This document shows, piece by piece, positions 1-8,228 of a stretch of 58,183 nt of DNA. A program made the position numbers and the translations under genes. This stretch comes from an uncultured Curvibacter sp. (GTDB lineage: Bacteria; Pseudomonadota; Gammaproteobacteria; Burkholderiales; Burkholderiaceae_C): NCBI GenBank assembly GCA_903834975.1, contig CAILKX010000063.1, forward strand, positions 1 to 58,183, written 5' to 3'. Under the pieces are notes generated by a model. The model was not told where the DNA came from, made no database searches, and saw nothing but the letters and a program-made list of their open reading frames with translations. The first letter of the stretch is position 1. Every line of letters starts with the position of its first letter.

Positions 1-575
1 GCCAGCTCCAATGTGGTGCTGAGGGGGCCGCTCGCTTGCCGGCGAGCGACAATCGCTTTTGCAATCGGAAAAGCAAACCGTTCTTCGCCGTAGTCACGTA
101 TCACCTCCGAAATTTGATCTACATCGGCCGTTGCCAGCCAATCGGCCACTGAGTCGCCTCGGGTCGGGTCCATGCGCATGTCCAAGGGACCTTCTCGGCG
201 GAAGCTGAAACCCCGCTCTGACACATCGATCTGGGGCGAACTCACGCCCAAATCCATCAACAAGCCGTTCACCGACCCTGGCGACAGCGCCCCCACATGA
301 CGGAAACCTTGGTGACGAATGGAAAAACGCGCATCAGAGATGCGCGCTGCTTCTGCAATGGCGTCGGGGTCTTTGTCGAAAGCCAAGACCCTGTCTTGTG
401 GCCCCAATCGGGACAAGAGCAGGCGGGTATGCCCACCCCTTCCGAAGGTGGCATCGACAAAGAGTCGCCCCTCTTTTCCCTCCGCAGCAAGGCTGGGCTC
501 AGCGGTTGGTTGACCCAACAAAGCGTCCACTGCTTCGTGCAGCAAAACCGTGACGTGTTGAGGGGCCGATGTCAT
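1..575 (-). CDS. rsmH: 16S rRNA (cytosine(1402)-N(4))-methyltransferase RsmH, 3' part outside window
   Basis: This frame has no stop inside the window: it opens at ATG 573-575 and runs off the left edge, giving about 191 N-terminal residues. The N-terminus ([19 protein letters not shown]) and the SAM-binding motif [10 protein letters not shown] at residues 41-50 are typical of RsmH/MraW, as is the [10 protein letters not shown] stretch near residue 131. The enzyme N4-methylates C1402 in the ribosomal P site. It starts 6 nt after the mraZ stop, the conserved mraZ-rsmH order that opens the dcw cluster, so transcription from the mraZ promoter is expected. The family is normally a little over 300 residues, so roughly a third is missing here. 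Confidence 0.96.
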   Translation of the reverse strand, partial: MTSAPQHVTVLLHEAVDALLGQPTAEPSLAAEGKEGRLFVDATFGRGGHTRLLLSRLGPQDRVLAFDKDPDAIAEAARISDARFSIRHQGFRHVGALSPGSVNGLLMDLGVSSPQIDVSERGFSFRREGPLDMRMDPTRGDSVADWLATADVDQISEVIRDYGEERFAFPIAKAIVARRQASGPLSTTLEL

Positions 576-581
576 GCGAAC

Positions 582-1010
582 TCAGAAAGAGAAGTCTTTG
601 AACACATCGGGCATCTCGCCCTGCATGGCCTGTGCTTCTTGGGCATCGTAGAGCGCCTTGTCCCACAACTCGAAGTGGTTGCCCATGCCCAGCAAAATGG
701 TGTCTTTGGCAATGCCGGCGGCGGCGCGCAACTCGGGCGATACCAAGACCCGGCCGGTGGCGTCCATCTCGACGTCCATGGCGTTGCCCAAAAAGATGCG
801 CTTCCACCACTGCGCCGACATTGGCAAGGCGGCTATGCGTTCACGGAACTTTTCCCACTCTGGCCGGGGGAAGACCATCAAGCAGCCGTGCGGGTGTTTG
901 GTCAAGGTCAGCTGACCAGCGGCGGTGGCAGACAAGACGTCACGGTGCCGGGTCGGCACAGACAACCGCCCCTTTGCATCCAAACTGATCGCTGACGCCC
1001 CTTGAAACAC
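582..1010 (-). CDS. mraZ: Transcriptional regulator MraZ
   Basis: A 142-residue protein with the two tandem AbrB/SpoVT-like MraZ repeats: [18 protein letters not shown] near the N-terminus and [17 protein letters not shown] near residue 80. I choose the GTG at 1008-1010 because the family starts at the FQGA motif and because this gives the usual length; an in-frame ATG 87 nt upstream would add a tail that reads through the leader. MraZ is a DNA-binding protein that controls its own dcw operon. Consistent with that, a phased repeat array lies about 75 nt upstream of the start. rsmH follows after 6 nt. Confidence 0.95.
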   Translation of the reverse strand: MFQGASAISLDAKGRLSVPTRHRDVLSATAAGQLTLTKHPHGCLMVFPRPEWEKFRERIAALPMSAQWWKRIFLGNAMDVEMDATGRVLVSPELRAAAGIAKDTILLGMGNHFELWDKALYDAQEAQAMQGEMPDVFKDFSF

Positions 1011-1084
1011 CGAACACCCACCCTGTCTTCTGAAAAATGCTGTTTGAATCACTTCAAAATGCCCAGCAGCGACGGCCCTGAAGG

Positions 1085-1118
1085 CACTTTTCACCACTTA
1101 ATTGCACTTTTTTGCACT
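1085..1118 (-). promoter_or_regulatory. MraZ-type operator: four AGTG repeats with 10-bp period
   Basis: On the minus strand, upstream of mraZ, the tetramer AGTG recurs four times at exactly 10-bp spacing (plus-strand CACT at 1085, 1095, 1105 and 1115). Three units extend to AAGTG. Known MraZ sites are direct repeats with a 10-bp period (TGGG-type in E. coli, AAAGTG-type in Mollicutes), so this is most simply the autoregulatory operator of mraZ. The flanking region 1120-1280 is AT-rich and probably carries the core promoter, which I cannot place with certainty. Confidence 0.75.
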
Positions 1119-1279
1119 GTATCAGGAAATCATCGATTTGGAAACGCGCCAGACAGAAAATTTAACAATGAAATCAATGACTTAGACCGTAAATTTCGGG
1201 CCACAAACCAGAAAAAAACCAAACAAATAAAGCACTTAGGATGGGCAATGAAAGTGATGCTTCAGACATTGTCAAGATC

Positions 1280-1313
1280 AAAAAAAATCCGAGCCTGCTG
1301 ACTCGGATTTTTT
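1280..1313 (-). terminator. Rho-independent terminator after the dksA-like gene
   Basis: TCCGAG (1288-1293) pairs with CTCGGA (1302-1307) around an 8-nt loop, flanked by an A-run on one side and a T-run on the other, so the stem extends through A:T pairs. It lies about 40 nt past the stop of the minus-strand dksA-like gene and separates it from mraZ. The A/T flanks make it potentially bidirectional. Confidence 0.8.
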
Positions 1314-1354
1314 GGCGATAAAGGGGTTCTTCAGACCCCCTTTCTGGGCAAGCC

Positions 1355-2626
1355 TTAATCACCAAACATTTTTTGCTTCAGCTCACGGCGTTGCTGGGCT
1401 TCCAGCGACAAAGTGGCGGTGGGGCGCGCCAACAAACGACCCACGCCGATGGGCTCGCCGGTTTCATCGCAATAACCATAATCGCCGGCGTCAATGCGGG
1501 TAATGGACTGCTCAATCTTTTTCAGCAACTTGCGCTCGCGGTCGCGGGTGCGCAACTCCAAAGCATGCTCTTCCTCGATGGTGGCTCGATCGGCGGGGTC
1601 GGGCACCACCACGGTGTCTTCCCGCAGGTTTTCCGTCGTTTGTCCTGCGTTGTTCAACATGCTTTGACGCAACTGGACCAGCTTCAAGCGGAAATAAGCG
1701 ACTTGAACCTCGTTCATGTAATCGTCGTCCGACATGGCGATGACCTCGGCGTCCGTCAGGCTCTCAACCGGCTTGGTTTTCCAATTGTTCGCCAATTTTG
1801 GGTCTTTTTTGATGGCAACGGGCGTGTAAGAGGGCACGGCGCTCAAAGTGGGGGGCGCTGAAAAACTGGCCTTGGCCGCCGTAGAGGCCACCATGCCCGC
1901 GTTGTCCATCGAGGGCACGGTCAATTGTGTCAAGCGAGATGAGGGACGCGTGCTGCGGGCAGGGACGCCCGCGGCTGTTGCGGCTTGAATGGCCTGAATC
2001 GCGGCCTGCTCTGCGGCGGACGGCGAGGTGGAAGGGGAAGGGGAAGGCGCGGAAGAAGCGGCTTTTGAGGCCGCAGATGATTTCGAATTCACAGTTTTAC
2101 TGGCGGTCACGGGAACAACTTTCGAGGAAACAGGGGGTTTGGCCGCAGGCGTTTTTAGCTGAACCGGCGCTTTTTTGGCGCTGGCGGTGGCCTTAACGGT
2201 TTTGGCGGCCGGCTTGGGAGGCTGAGCGGTTTTTTTCTCAGCGGCCTTGGCCGGACTCTTGGATTTAGGGACTGCCTTCACCACCGGCTTGGTGGTTGCG
2301 GGGATTGGTGTCTTCGTGGCAGGTTTGGCTGCAGGCTTAGGTGCAGGCTTAGGTGCAGGCTTAGGTGCAGGCTTAGCTGCAGGTTTAACTGCTGGTTTAG
2401 CGATTACTTTGGCCACTTCCTGGGTCACAGCTTTGGCTTTCCCCGGCGCAGCCACTTTGGGGGCTGGGACACTCTTTGCCGATTGGCTGGCCTTGACCTT
2501 GGCAATGCTCGCTTTGACGGCTGACTTCTTGGCCGCTGGCTTGGCGACTGGTTTGACCACAGATTTCGAGGGGGCCTTGGCCCCCGTTTTGGGCGATGCT
2601 TTGGCTTTCGCAGCAGATTTTTTCAC
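1355..2626 (-). CDS. dksA: DksA/TraR-type RNA polymerase-binding protein with long Lys/Ala/Pro-rich N-terminal tail
   Basis: Residues 300-423 are a DksA-type domain: an acidic coiled-coil start (SDDDYMNEVQ), the core PDPADRATIEEEHALELRTR, and the C-terminal GDYGYCDETGEPIG. DksA binds the RNA polymerase secondary channel and works with ppGpp at rRNA and amino-acid promoters. Only one cysteine (near residue 386) remains of the C4 zinc site; the other positions are G, S and Q, so zinc binding is unlikely. The first ~265 residues are an AKP-repeat tail resembling histone H1, including a (PAPK)n run coded by a 12-bp tandem repeat. The start is GTG at 2624-2626, supported by AGGAG 7 nt upstream. 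A shorter product from an internal start cannot be excluded. The gene follows a COG0523 GTPase gene. Confidence 0.9.
   Translation of the reverse strand: MKKSAAKAKASPKTGAKAPSKSVVKPVAKPAAKKSAVKASIAKVKASQSAKSVPAPKVAAPGKAKAVTQEVAKVIAKPAVKPAAKPAPKPAPKPAPKPAAKPATKTPIPATTKPVVKAVPKSKSPAKAAEKKTAQPPKPAAKTVKATASAKKAPVQLKTPAAKPPVSSKVVPVTASKTVNSKSSAASKAASSAPSPSPSTSPSAAEQAAIQAIQAATAAGVPARSTRPSSRLTQLTVPSMDNAGMVASTAAKASFSAPPTLSAVPSYTPVAIKKDPKLANNWKTKPVESLTDAEVIAMSDDDYMNEVQVAYFRLKLVQLRQSMLNNAGQTTENLREDTVVVPDPADRATIEEEHALELRTRDRERKLLKKIEQSITRIDAGDYGYCDETGEPIGVGRLLARPTATLSLEAQQRRELKQKMFGD
2331..2400. repeat. 12-bp tandem repeat inside the dksA-like gene
   Basis: About five and a half copies of a unit close to GCAGGCTTAGGT. 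The first three are identical and the later ones diverge (CT for GT, GGTTTAACT). It encodes the Ala-Pro-Lys-Pro part of the tail. The unit is a multiple of three, so copy-number change would alter length but not frame. Confidence 0.9.
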
Positions 2627-2743
2627 GCAAAGTCTCCTAGAGGGACAGCAGCCGAATAACGCGATAACCCCTTAGAGGCATTTCAGGCTGGATGGGCCCC
2701 AACCTGCTCGGGGTGATTTATCGCGGCGCGATTGTATAGGTTG

Positions 2744-3847
2744 TCAGGTTGAAGGGGTCAATTTCACCAAACTTTGTTCCAAACCTTGCAACAAGATGTC
2801 TTTTGGCAAGTCAATCCCTATGAAAACCATTTTGCTTTGACGCACTTCTTCTGCGCCCCACTCGGGTCCGAGGTCGCTGCCCATCAACTGGTGCACGCCT
2901 TGGAAAATCACTTTTCGATCGGTGCCGCGCAGGTTCAAAACGCCTTTGTAGCGCAGCATGCGGGGGCCATAGACGTTGACAATGGCCCCCAAAAAATCTT
3001 CCAGCTTGGCCGGATCAAAGGCCAATTCAGACCGAAAGACAAAGCTTTTGACATCGTCATCGTGATGATGGTGGTGGCCATGATCATGGGCGTGGTCGTG
3101 GGCATGGGCATGGGCGGGATGGTCGCAGTGTTCACCGTGGTCATGGTCATGGTCATGTTTGTGGTCTTGCTTGTCGTGCCCGGAAGCCCCCTCATTCAAA
3201 AAATCAGGGTCCACATCGAGTTTGGCATTCAAGTTGAAACCGCGCAAATCAAAGACTTCATTCAGTGGCACTTCACCAAAATGCGTGATTTTTTGAGGTG
3301 CCCGGGGGTTCATGTGTGACAGGCGGTGCCGCAAGGCGTGAACGGCTTCGGGACTCACCAAATCGGCTTTGCTGATGAAGATTTGATCGGCAAAACCGAC
3401 TTGTCGACGCGCTTCTTGGCGGTCATCGAGCTGCTGGTTGGCGTGCTTGGCGTCGACCAAGGTGACGATGGCGTCGAGCAGATAGGTCTCGGCAATTTCA
3501 TCGTCCATGAAAAAGGTTTGCGCCACGGGGCCAGGGTCGGCCAAGCCCGTGGTTTCAATCACCACGCGCTCAAATTCCAGCAGTCCCTTGCGGCGCTTGG
3601 CCGCTATCAACTGCAAGGTTTCACGCAAGTCTTCGCGGATGGTGCAGCACACGCAACCGTTGCTCATCTGAATGATCTGCTCGTTGGTGTTGCTGACCAA
3701 AATGTCGTTGTCGATGTTTTCTTCACCGAATTCGTTTTCAATGACCGCGATTTTTTGACCATGGGCTTCGGTCAAGAGCCGCTTCAACAAGGTGGTTTTA
3801 CCCGAGCCCAGAAAGCCGGTAAGGATGGTGACGGGAATCAAGGCCAT
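2744..3847 (-). CDS. COG0523/CobW-family GTPase (putative zinc metallochaperone) with His-rich loop
   Basis: 367 residues. Walker A is GFLGSGKT at residues 11-18, the family signature GCVCC is at 64-68, and ETTGLADPGP lies further on. A long His/Asp-rich stretch near residues 225-265 precedes the C-terminal CobW domain. Members (YjiA, YeiR, ZNG1) use GTP to deliver metal, usually zinc, to client proteins. The CxCC motif and the His loop are the metal-binding parts. The gene ends 117 nt before the dksA-like gene on the same strand. COG0523 genes are known to sit beside Zur-regulated paralogues of zinc enzymes, including zinc-free DksA. I see no clear Zur box in the 89 nt upstream. Confidence 0.92.
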   Translation of the reverse strand: MALIPVTILTGFLGSGKTTLLKRLLTEAHGQKIAVIENEFGEENIDNDILVSNTNEQIIQMSNGCVCCTIREDLRETLQLIAAKRRKGLLEFERVVIETTGLADPGPVAQTFFMDDEIAETYLLDAIVTLVDAKHANQQLDDRQEARRQVGFADQIFISKADLVSPEAVHALRHRLSHMNPRAPQKITHFGEVPLNEVFDLRGFNLNAKLDVDPDFLNEGASGHDKQDHKHDHDHDHGEHCDHPAHAHAHDHAHDHGHHHHHDDDVKSFVFRSELAFDPAKLEDFLGAIVNVYGPRMLRYKGVLNLRGTDRKVIFQGVHQLMGSDLGPEWGAEEVRQSKMVFIGIDLPKDILLQGLEQSLVKLTPST

Positions 3848-3936
3848 GGTGATGTTCGTGCTTAGTCGTTAAAGAGGATTGGCGTCTATTTTAAAGAGAC
3901 CGCTGTTTTGAGGGGTCGCTATATCAAGGCGTCGGT

Positions 3937-5139
3937 TTAGCGCCTCACCACCACCAAGCCCTTGAGGTATTCGCCTTCAGGGAAATTGATCGTCATTGGG
4001 TGATCCGGCGCGCCCCCCAAACGTTCGGCGATGAAGCCGTCCACGCCCGCATCGATGCCCGCCGAAGCGACGATTTTGTGGAATAAATCGGCCGAAATGC
4101 CGCCCGAGCACGAGAATGTAAACAACACCCCACCCGGCGGCAGAAGTTGAAGGGCCAAACGGTTGATGTCCTTGTAGGCGCGGGCCGCCCGCTCGGCGTG
4201 GGCCGCGCTGGGGGCCAGCTTCGGGGGGTCCAACACAATGGCGTCAAATTGGCGGCCTTCGGCCAAAAAGCGCCGCAAAGTGGCGTTTACATCGGCGTCC
4301 AAAAAATCAGCCCGCGACTGGCCTTGCGCATCGAATGCCAAATCATTGAGCGCCACATTGGCCTTCGCCAATTCCAAAGCCAATGCCGAGGAATCGATCG
4401 ATGTCACATGCTGTGCGCCGCCCACCAAAGCCGCCACCGTGAAGCCCCCGGTGTAGGAATAGCAATTCAAGACGCGCGCGAACTGACGCTGCGCTGCCCA
4501 CTCTGCAAAACGCTGTCGGCTGTCACGTTGGTCCAAATAAAAACCAGTTTTATGACCCGTCGCCACATCCAGCGCCAAGCGCCATTGGTGTTCGCGCAAC
4601 ACCCTTTGCGTGGGCCCCGAAGCCTGTCCCTTCAACCAGCCAGTGCTCGGCGACAAGCCTTCGAGCTTGCGCGAACTGGTGTCAGAGCGCTCGTAGAGTT
4701 TTGTCAGGCCCGTGGCCGCCAACAAGGCATCGATCAAAACCGGCTTCCACCGCTCGACGCCCGCTGAACCAAACTGAGCGACCAAGGTGTCGCCGTAACG
4801 GTCAACAACCAAGCCCGGCAGGCCGTCCGACTCGGCATGGACCAAACGGCAGGCATCGCTGTCGATGTGAAACCAATGGCGTGCTGCAACAGCTTCGCTT
4901 AACCGAGCTTGAAAAAAGGCCGCGTCGATGCGTTGACTCTCGTCAAAACTCCAAACTCGGGCTCGAATTTTGGAGTTCGGCGAGAACGCGGCCCAGGCCA
5001 AGAACTGGCCTTCTGACGATTCAATGCGCACCGTTTCACCGGCGTCGGCACTGCCTTTGGCAATCGCAGAGTCAAAGACCCAAGGGTGGCGGCGCTGCAA
5101 GGAGCGCTCTTTGCCGACGCGCAGTCGAATGATTTTCAT
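3937..5139 (-). CDS. rlmI: 23S rRNA (cytosine(1962)-C(5))-methyltransferase RlmI-like
   Basis: A 400-residue class I SAM-dependent methyltransferase. The N-terminal ~90 residues form a PUA-type RNA-binding domain (KIIRLRVGKERSLQRRHPWVF). The catalytic half has NCYSYTGGFTVAAL as the SAM-binding motif, then DPPKLAPS, and later FTFSCSGG, which carries the catalytic cysteine. RlmI makes m5C1962 in 23S rRNA; RlmK/L relatives share the fold, so substrate assignment is by family resemblance. It starts at ATG 5137-5139, 20 nt after the end of xerC, in the same orientation. Confidence 0.88.
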   Translation of the reverse strand: MKIIRLRVGKERSLQRRHPWVFDSAIAKGSADAGETVRIESSEGQFLAWAAFSPNSKIRARVWSFDESQRIDAAFFQARLSEAVAARHWFHIDSDACRLVHAESDGLPGLVVDRYGDTLVAQFGSAGVERWKPVLIDALLAATGLTKLYERSDTSSRKLEGLSPSTGWLKGQASGPTQRVLREHQWRLALDVATGHKTGFYLDQRDSRQRFAEWAAQRQFARVLNCYSYTGGFTVAALVGGAQHVTSIDSSALALELAKANVALNDLAFDAQGQSRADFLDADVNATLRRFLAEGRQFDAIVLDPPKLAPSAAHAERAARAYKDINRLALQLLPPGGVLFTFSCSGGISADLFHKIVASAGIDAGVDGFIAERLGGAPDHPMTINFPEGEYLKGLVVVRR

Positions 5140-5159
5140 GGCAACAAAAATGGGGAACG

Positions 5160-6425
5160 TTAGGGTTTTTTATGGGCTCGCGGATGGGCCGCATCGTAGA
5201 CCTTGGCCAGATGCTGAAAGTCCAAGCCCGTGTAAACCTGTGTGCTGCTGATGCTGGCGTGGCCCATCAACTCTTGCACCGCGCGCAAATCGCCGCTGGA
5301 CTGCAAAACATGGCTGGCAAATGAATGGCGCAACATGTGTGGATGGACCGGGGCCGCCAAGCCCGCCTGCAAGCTGCGTTGACGCAGTCGCTGCCAGACG
5401 GCTTGCGGCGTTAAGCGGGTGCCACGCTGGCCGATAAACAAGGCGTTCTGCACCTCGATTTCAGCGCCATTCAGGTCTTCAACGCCTTCGGCCACTGGCG
5501 GGATGAGATCACGCCGCACCTTCAACCACGCCTGCAAAGCCAGAGCCGCCTGACGACCCAAGGGCAATTGACGGCGTTTGCGGCCTTTGCCAAACACATG
5601 GATTTCAGCATTCGCCAAATCGACCCAACCACGCCCCTGGTCTTTGGCCGCCGCGCTGAAAGCGCAGTCGAGGCCCACCAATTCGCCGACCCGAATACCG
5701 CAGCCGTAAAGCAACTCGACGATGGCCACGTCGCGGGCTTCGAGCCAAGGGGATGTGCCGGCGGCTGAACTCGAAGGGTTCGCTGCGGCCGTGACCGCCT
5801 TCTGATTTTTAAATTCAGCCAACTGGACCGCGTCGTCCACCCGCAAGGCCTTGGGCAACAGCTTGGCCGATTTAGGCGCCCTCACCGCTTGCACCGGGTT
5901 GCTGGCAATGAGGCGTTCGCGGCAAAGCCAATTAAAAAAACCGCGCCAAGCGGAGAGCATCAAGGCCACGCTGCGGCTGCTGTGGCCGTTTTGGTTTTTG
6001 GCACCGTTTTGGCTTTTATGGCGCTTCACGGCGTCGGAAGGCGAATGCCACTGTGCAGCCCAACGACGGATGTGCGCCGGCTGGATTTGTGACCAATCCA
6101 AATGGGTAGCCGAAGGAGATCCTGGGACAGGGACAGGGACAGGGACAGTGCCAAGGCTCGGGCTCGAACTTGTCGTGTTTAAGCCATTCTCTTGCTCTTG
6201 CTCTTGCTCTTGCTCTTGCTCTTGCTCTTGCTCTTGCGCTTGCGCTTGCGCTTGCGTTTGCGTTTTCGCTTGCGCCAGGCTTTGGCCCGCCCCTTTGACT
6301 TGCATCATTCCCACAGCCAACTCGGTCAGCTGCGCCAAACTTTGTTGGTACAAGGTCAGCGTTCGCTCGGCCAAGCGCTTTTCAAACCGCGCATGGTCCA
6401 GATAACGTTGTACCAGCGGGTTCAT
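5160..6425 (-). CDS. xerC: Tyrosine recombinase XerC with Gln/Glu-repeat insertion
   Basis: The protein acts with XerD at dif to resolve chromosome dimers. The catalytic residues are visible: Arg in GCGIRVGELVGLD, Lys in GKGRKRRQLPL, the HMLRHSFASH box, His in MGHASISST and the Tyr nucleophile in TQVYTGLD. At about 421 residues it is some 120 longer than usual. The excess is mainly a low-complexity insert in the N-terminal SAM-like domain (residues ~50-110), made of Gln-Thr, Gln-Ala, Gln-Glu and Pro-Val repeats, plus a Ser/Ala-rich insert further on. I use ATG 6423-6425; an in-frame TTG 6 nt upstream is the alternative. The order dapF, DUF484, xerC is conserved in proteobacteria. Confidence 0.93.
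   Translation of the reverse strand: MNPLVQRYLDHARFEKRLAERTLTLYQQSLAQLTELAVGMMQVKGAGQSLAQAKTQTQAQAQAQEQEQEQEQEQEQEQENGLNTTSSSPSLGTVPVPVPVPGSPSATHLDWSQIQPAHIRRWAAQWHSPSDAVKRHKSQNGAKNQNGHSSRSVALMLSAWRGFFNWLCRERLIASNPVQAVRAPKSAKLLPKALRVDDAVQLAEFKNQKAVTAAANPSSSAAGTSPWLEARDVAIVELLYGCGIRVGELVGLDCAFSAAAKDQGRGWVDLANAEIHVFGKGRKRRQLPLGRQAALALQAWLKVRRDLIPPVAEGVEDLNGAEIEVQNALFIGQRGTRLTPQAVWQRLRQRSLQAGLAAPVHPHMLRHSFASHVLQSSGDLRAVQELMGHASISSTQVYTGLDFQHLAKVYDAAHPRAHKKP
6124..6147. repeat. 6-bp tandem repeat in xerC (Pro-Val run)
   Basis: Four perfect copies of GGGACA, coding on the minus strand for alternating Val and Pro in the low-complexity insert of XerC. It lies 40 nt from a second hexamer array in the same gene. 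Confidence 0.85.
6189..6265. repeat. 6-bp tandem repeat in xerC (Gln-Glu/Gln-Ala run)
   Basis: About eight perfect CTTGCT units grade into CTTGCG units and then into degenerate copies. On the coding strand this gives (Gln-Glu)n preceded by (Gln-Ala)n. The homogeneous core suggests recent slippage. Confidence 0.92.
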
Positions 6426-6458
6426 GGCCAATGCGTGGACAGAATGTGGGGACTTCAG

Positions 6459-7151
6459 TTAACCGGTGTGCACTTGCGCTTGTGCTTGTAATCGCGACAA
6501 AGCAGCGCTCGCCAAGTCGGCCATGCGCTCCAGAAAGTCGGTCCCCATGCCGCTGTGAAAACGCTGCGAATCGGGCGACGCCAAGACCAGCAAGCCAAAC
6601 ACCTTTTGATTCGAGCGCAAAGGCAAAAGCGCCAAGGAAACCGCGGCGGCGGGTTGCGACAGCCAGTTCACCGCATCGGTTCCTGGTTGGGCGCCGCAAA
6701 AAGGCTGTTGCAAGGTATCGGCGAACGCTTTGACTTCCTCGGAAACGCCGACGGCAAAGTCGGCCTTCAGGTGATCGGCAGAGACGCCCCAAACCTTGAT
6801 CGCCACTTGCGGCACCATGAATTGATCGCGCACGTCGTCGGCAATGCGCTGGGGCAAGTCGGTTAAGGTTTGCGCCCTTAGCAGGCCCATGGCCCACCGC
6901 TGCAACTTGTCGGCGATGAGGGCGTTCTCCCCCGAATGGCGAATCATGTCCATGATGCGGCCTTCGAGGTTTTTGATTTTTTCACGCAACATTTCAGCCT
7001 GCCGTTCTTGCAAACTCACCGCGCGTTGACCATGCGGGCTGCGCACCTGAACGCTGGACAACACCTCGGCATGGCGCTCAAAAAAATCGGGCGTGTTGAT
7101 GAGGTAATTGGCGATGTCGTCTTCGGTGATTGGATTCATGGGGGAACTCAT
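6459..7151 (-). CDS. DUF484 family protein
   Basis: A 230-residue cytosolic protein of the DUF484 family. The N-terminal helix ITEDDIANYLINTPDFFERH and the following SLQERQAEMLREKIKNLE coiled coil are typical; the C-terminal ~150 residues form a GAF-like domain (VFGLLVLASPDSQRFHSGMG). Its biochemical role is not established. Its position between dapF and xerC is strongly conserved and suggests cotranscription: 40 nt from dapF and 33 nt to xerC. I keep the ATG at 7149-7151; the Met four residues later (7139) is also possible, and neither has a strong ribosome binding site. Confidence 0.85.
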   Translation of the reverse strand: MSSPMNPITEDDIANYLINTPDFFERHAEVLSSVQVRSPHGQRAVSLQERQAEMLREKIKNLEGRIMDMIRHSGENALIADKLQRWAMGLLRAQTLTDLPQRIADDVRDQFMVPQVAIKVWGVSADHLKADFAVGVSEEVKAFADTLQQPFCGAQPGTDAVNWLSQPAAAVSLALLPLRSNQKVFGLLVLASPDSQRFHSGMGTDFLERMADLASAALSRLQAQAQVHTG

Positions 7152-7191
7152 GGTCTCAGTGCCTTTTAAATTTCTTCGTTTTTAAGTTGCG

Positions 7192-8064
7192 TCAATTCAA
7201 TTCAGGCAGCTCAATTTGCCCTTCAAAGACGGGGGTGGCCGGACCGGTCATCCGCACCGTGCTGTCGCCGCCCGGCCAGGCGATCTCCAAATCGCCGCCA
7301 CGGGTGTGAACGGTCACCACCGGGTCCAATAAACCCCAACGGATGCCGGCGACCACGGCCGCGCAAGCGCCCGTGCCGCAAGCCAAGGTTTCGCCCGCGC
7401 CGCGCTCGAACACACGCAGCTCGATTTCAGTGCGCGAGATGACTTGCATGAAGCCCACATTCACCCCTTGCAAAAAACGCGGGTTGGCTTGAATGTCAGC
7501 GCCTATGCCCAACACATCGGCCTTCTCGGCACTGGCCACACACAGCACCGCGTGGGGGTTGCCCATGGACACCAAGCCCGCAAAAGACACGGCAGCCGGA
7601 GCGCCTTCTGGCCGCACCCGCCAGCGCGCCCAAGCGCCGAATGTTTGGGCTTCGAGATGGGCGGCGTCAAAGGGAATTTCAGCCAAGGCAAAGCGAGGCA
7701 GACCCATGTCAACCATGACCCGACCCTCGTCGGTCAGCACGGGCATGATGTCACCCGAACGGGTGCGGACCCGCAGCGCTTTTTTGCGCGTCAGGCCTTG
7801 GTCATGTACATAGCGCGCAAAGCAACGCGCCCCGTTGCCGCACTGTTCCACCTCGCCACCGTCGGCGTTGTGGATGATGTACTCGAAATCCACCCCCTCG
7901 GCGGGGCTGGGGCGAACGGTCAAAATTTGATCGGCACCCACGCCAAAGTGGCGATCGGCCAAAAATCGGTATTGCGCTGGGCTTAAATTCAATCGGTGCT
8001 GGGTTTCGTCCAACACCACAAAGTCGTTGCCCGCGCCGTGCATTTTGGTAAAGCGAACTTGCAT
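7192..8064 (-). CDS. dapF: Diaminopimelate epimerase
   Basis: 290 residues. It converts LL- to meso-diaminopimelate for lysine and peptidoglycan. Both catalytic cysteines are present, in [11 protein letters not shown] and in [13 protein letters not shown]. The start at ATG 8062-8064 fits the family N-terminus [15 protein letters not shown], and GAGGGG lies just upstream; a longer frame to 8121 would add 19 non-conserved residues. It is the first gene of the dapF-DUF484-xerC run and is divergent from the MBL-fold hydrolase gene across a 164-nt gap that must hold both promoters. Confidence 0.95.
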   Translation of the reverse strand: MQVRFTKMHGAGNDFVVLDETQHRLNLSPAQYRFLADRHFGVGADQILTVRPSPAEGVDFEYIIHNADGGEVEQCGNGARCFARYVHDQGLTRKKALRVRTRSGDIMPVLTDEGRVMVDMGLPRFALAEIPFDAAHLEAQTFGAWARWRVRPEGAPAAVSFAGLVSMGNPHAVLCVASAEKADVLGIGADIQANPRFLQGVNVGFMQVISRTEIELRVFERGAGETLACGTGACAAVVAGIRWGLLDPVVTVHTRGGDLEIAWPGGDSTVRMTGPATPVFEGQIELPELN

Positions 8065-8228
8065 CCCCTCATTATCGGACAGGCCGCAGAGTCCCTGGTT
8101 TTTTAGCGGGCCACGCCCCACCCTACTGATTGCCCTACTTTCCTATCTACTTACCTCTCTACTTCTCGTCATAATTCAAGGCAAAACACCCCCAAAAGAA
8201 CCAAAAATACAAGAGAGCCTAAGAGACC

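Noticed and set aside
2247-2675. Plus-strand frame with Gly/Ala/Leu repeats that looks like a membrane protein
   Set aside because: It is the complement of the Lys/Ala/Pro tail of the dksA-like gene; repeats on one strand give repeats on the other.
2935-3195. Frame rich in Met-Thr repeats opposite or beside the His-rich loop
   Set aside because: Out-of-frame reading of the His/Asp repeat of the COG0523 gene.
6192-6491. Plus-strand frame beginning with a poly-Leu run
   Set aside because: The run is only the hexamer repeat of xerC read on the other strand.
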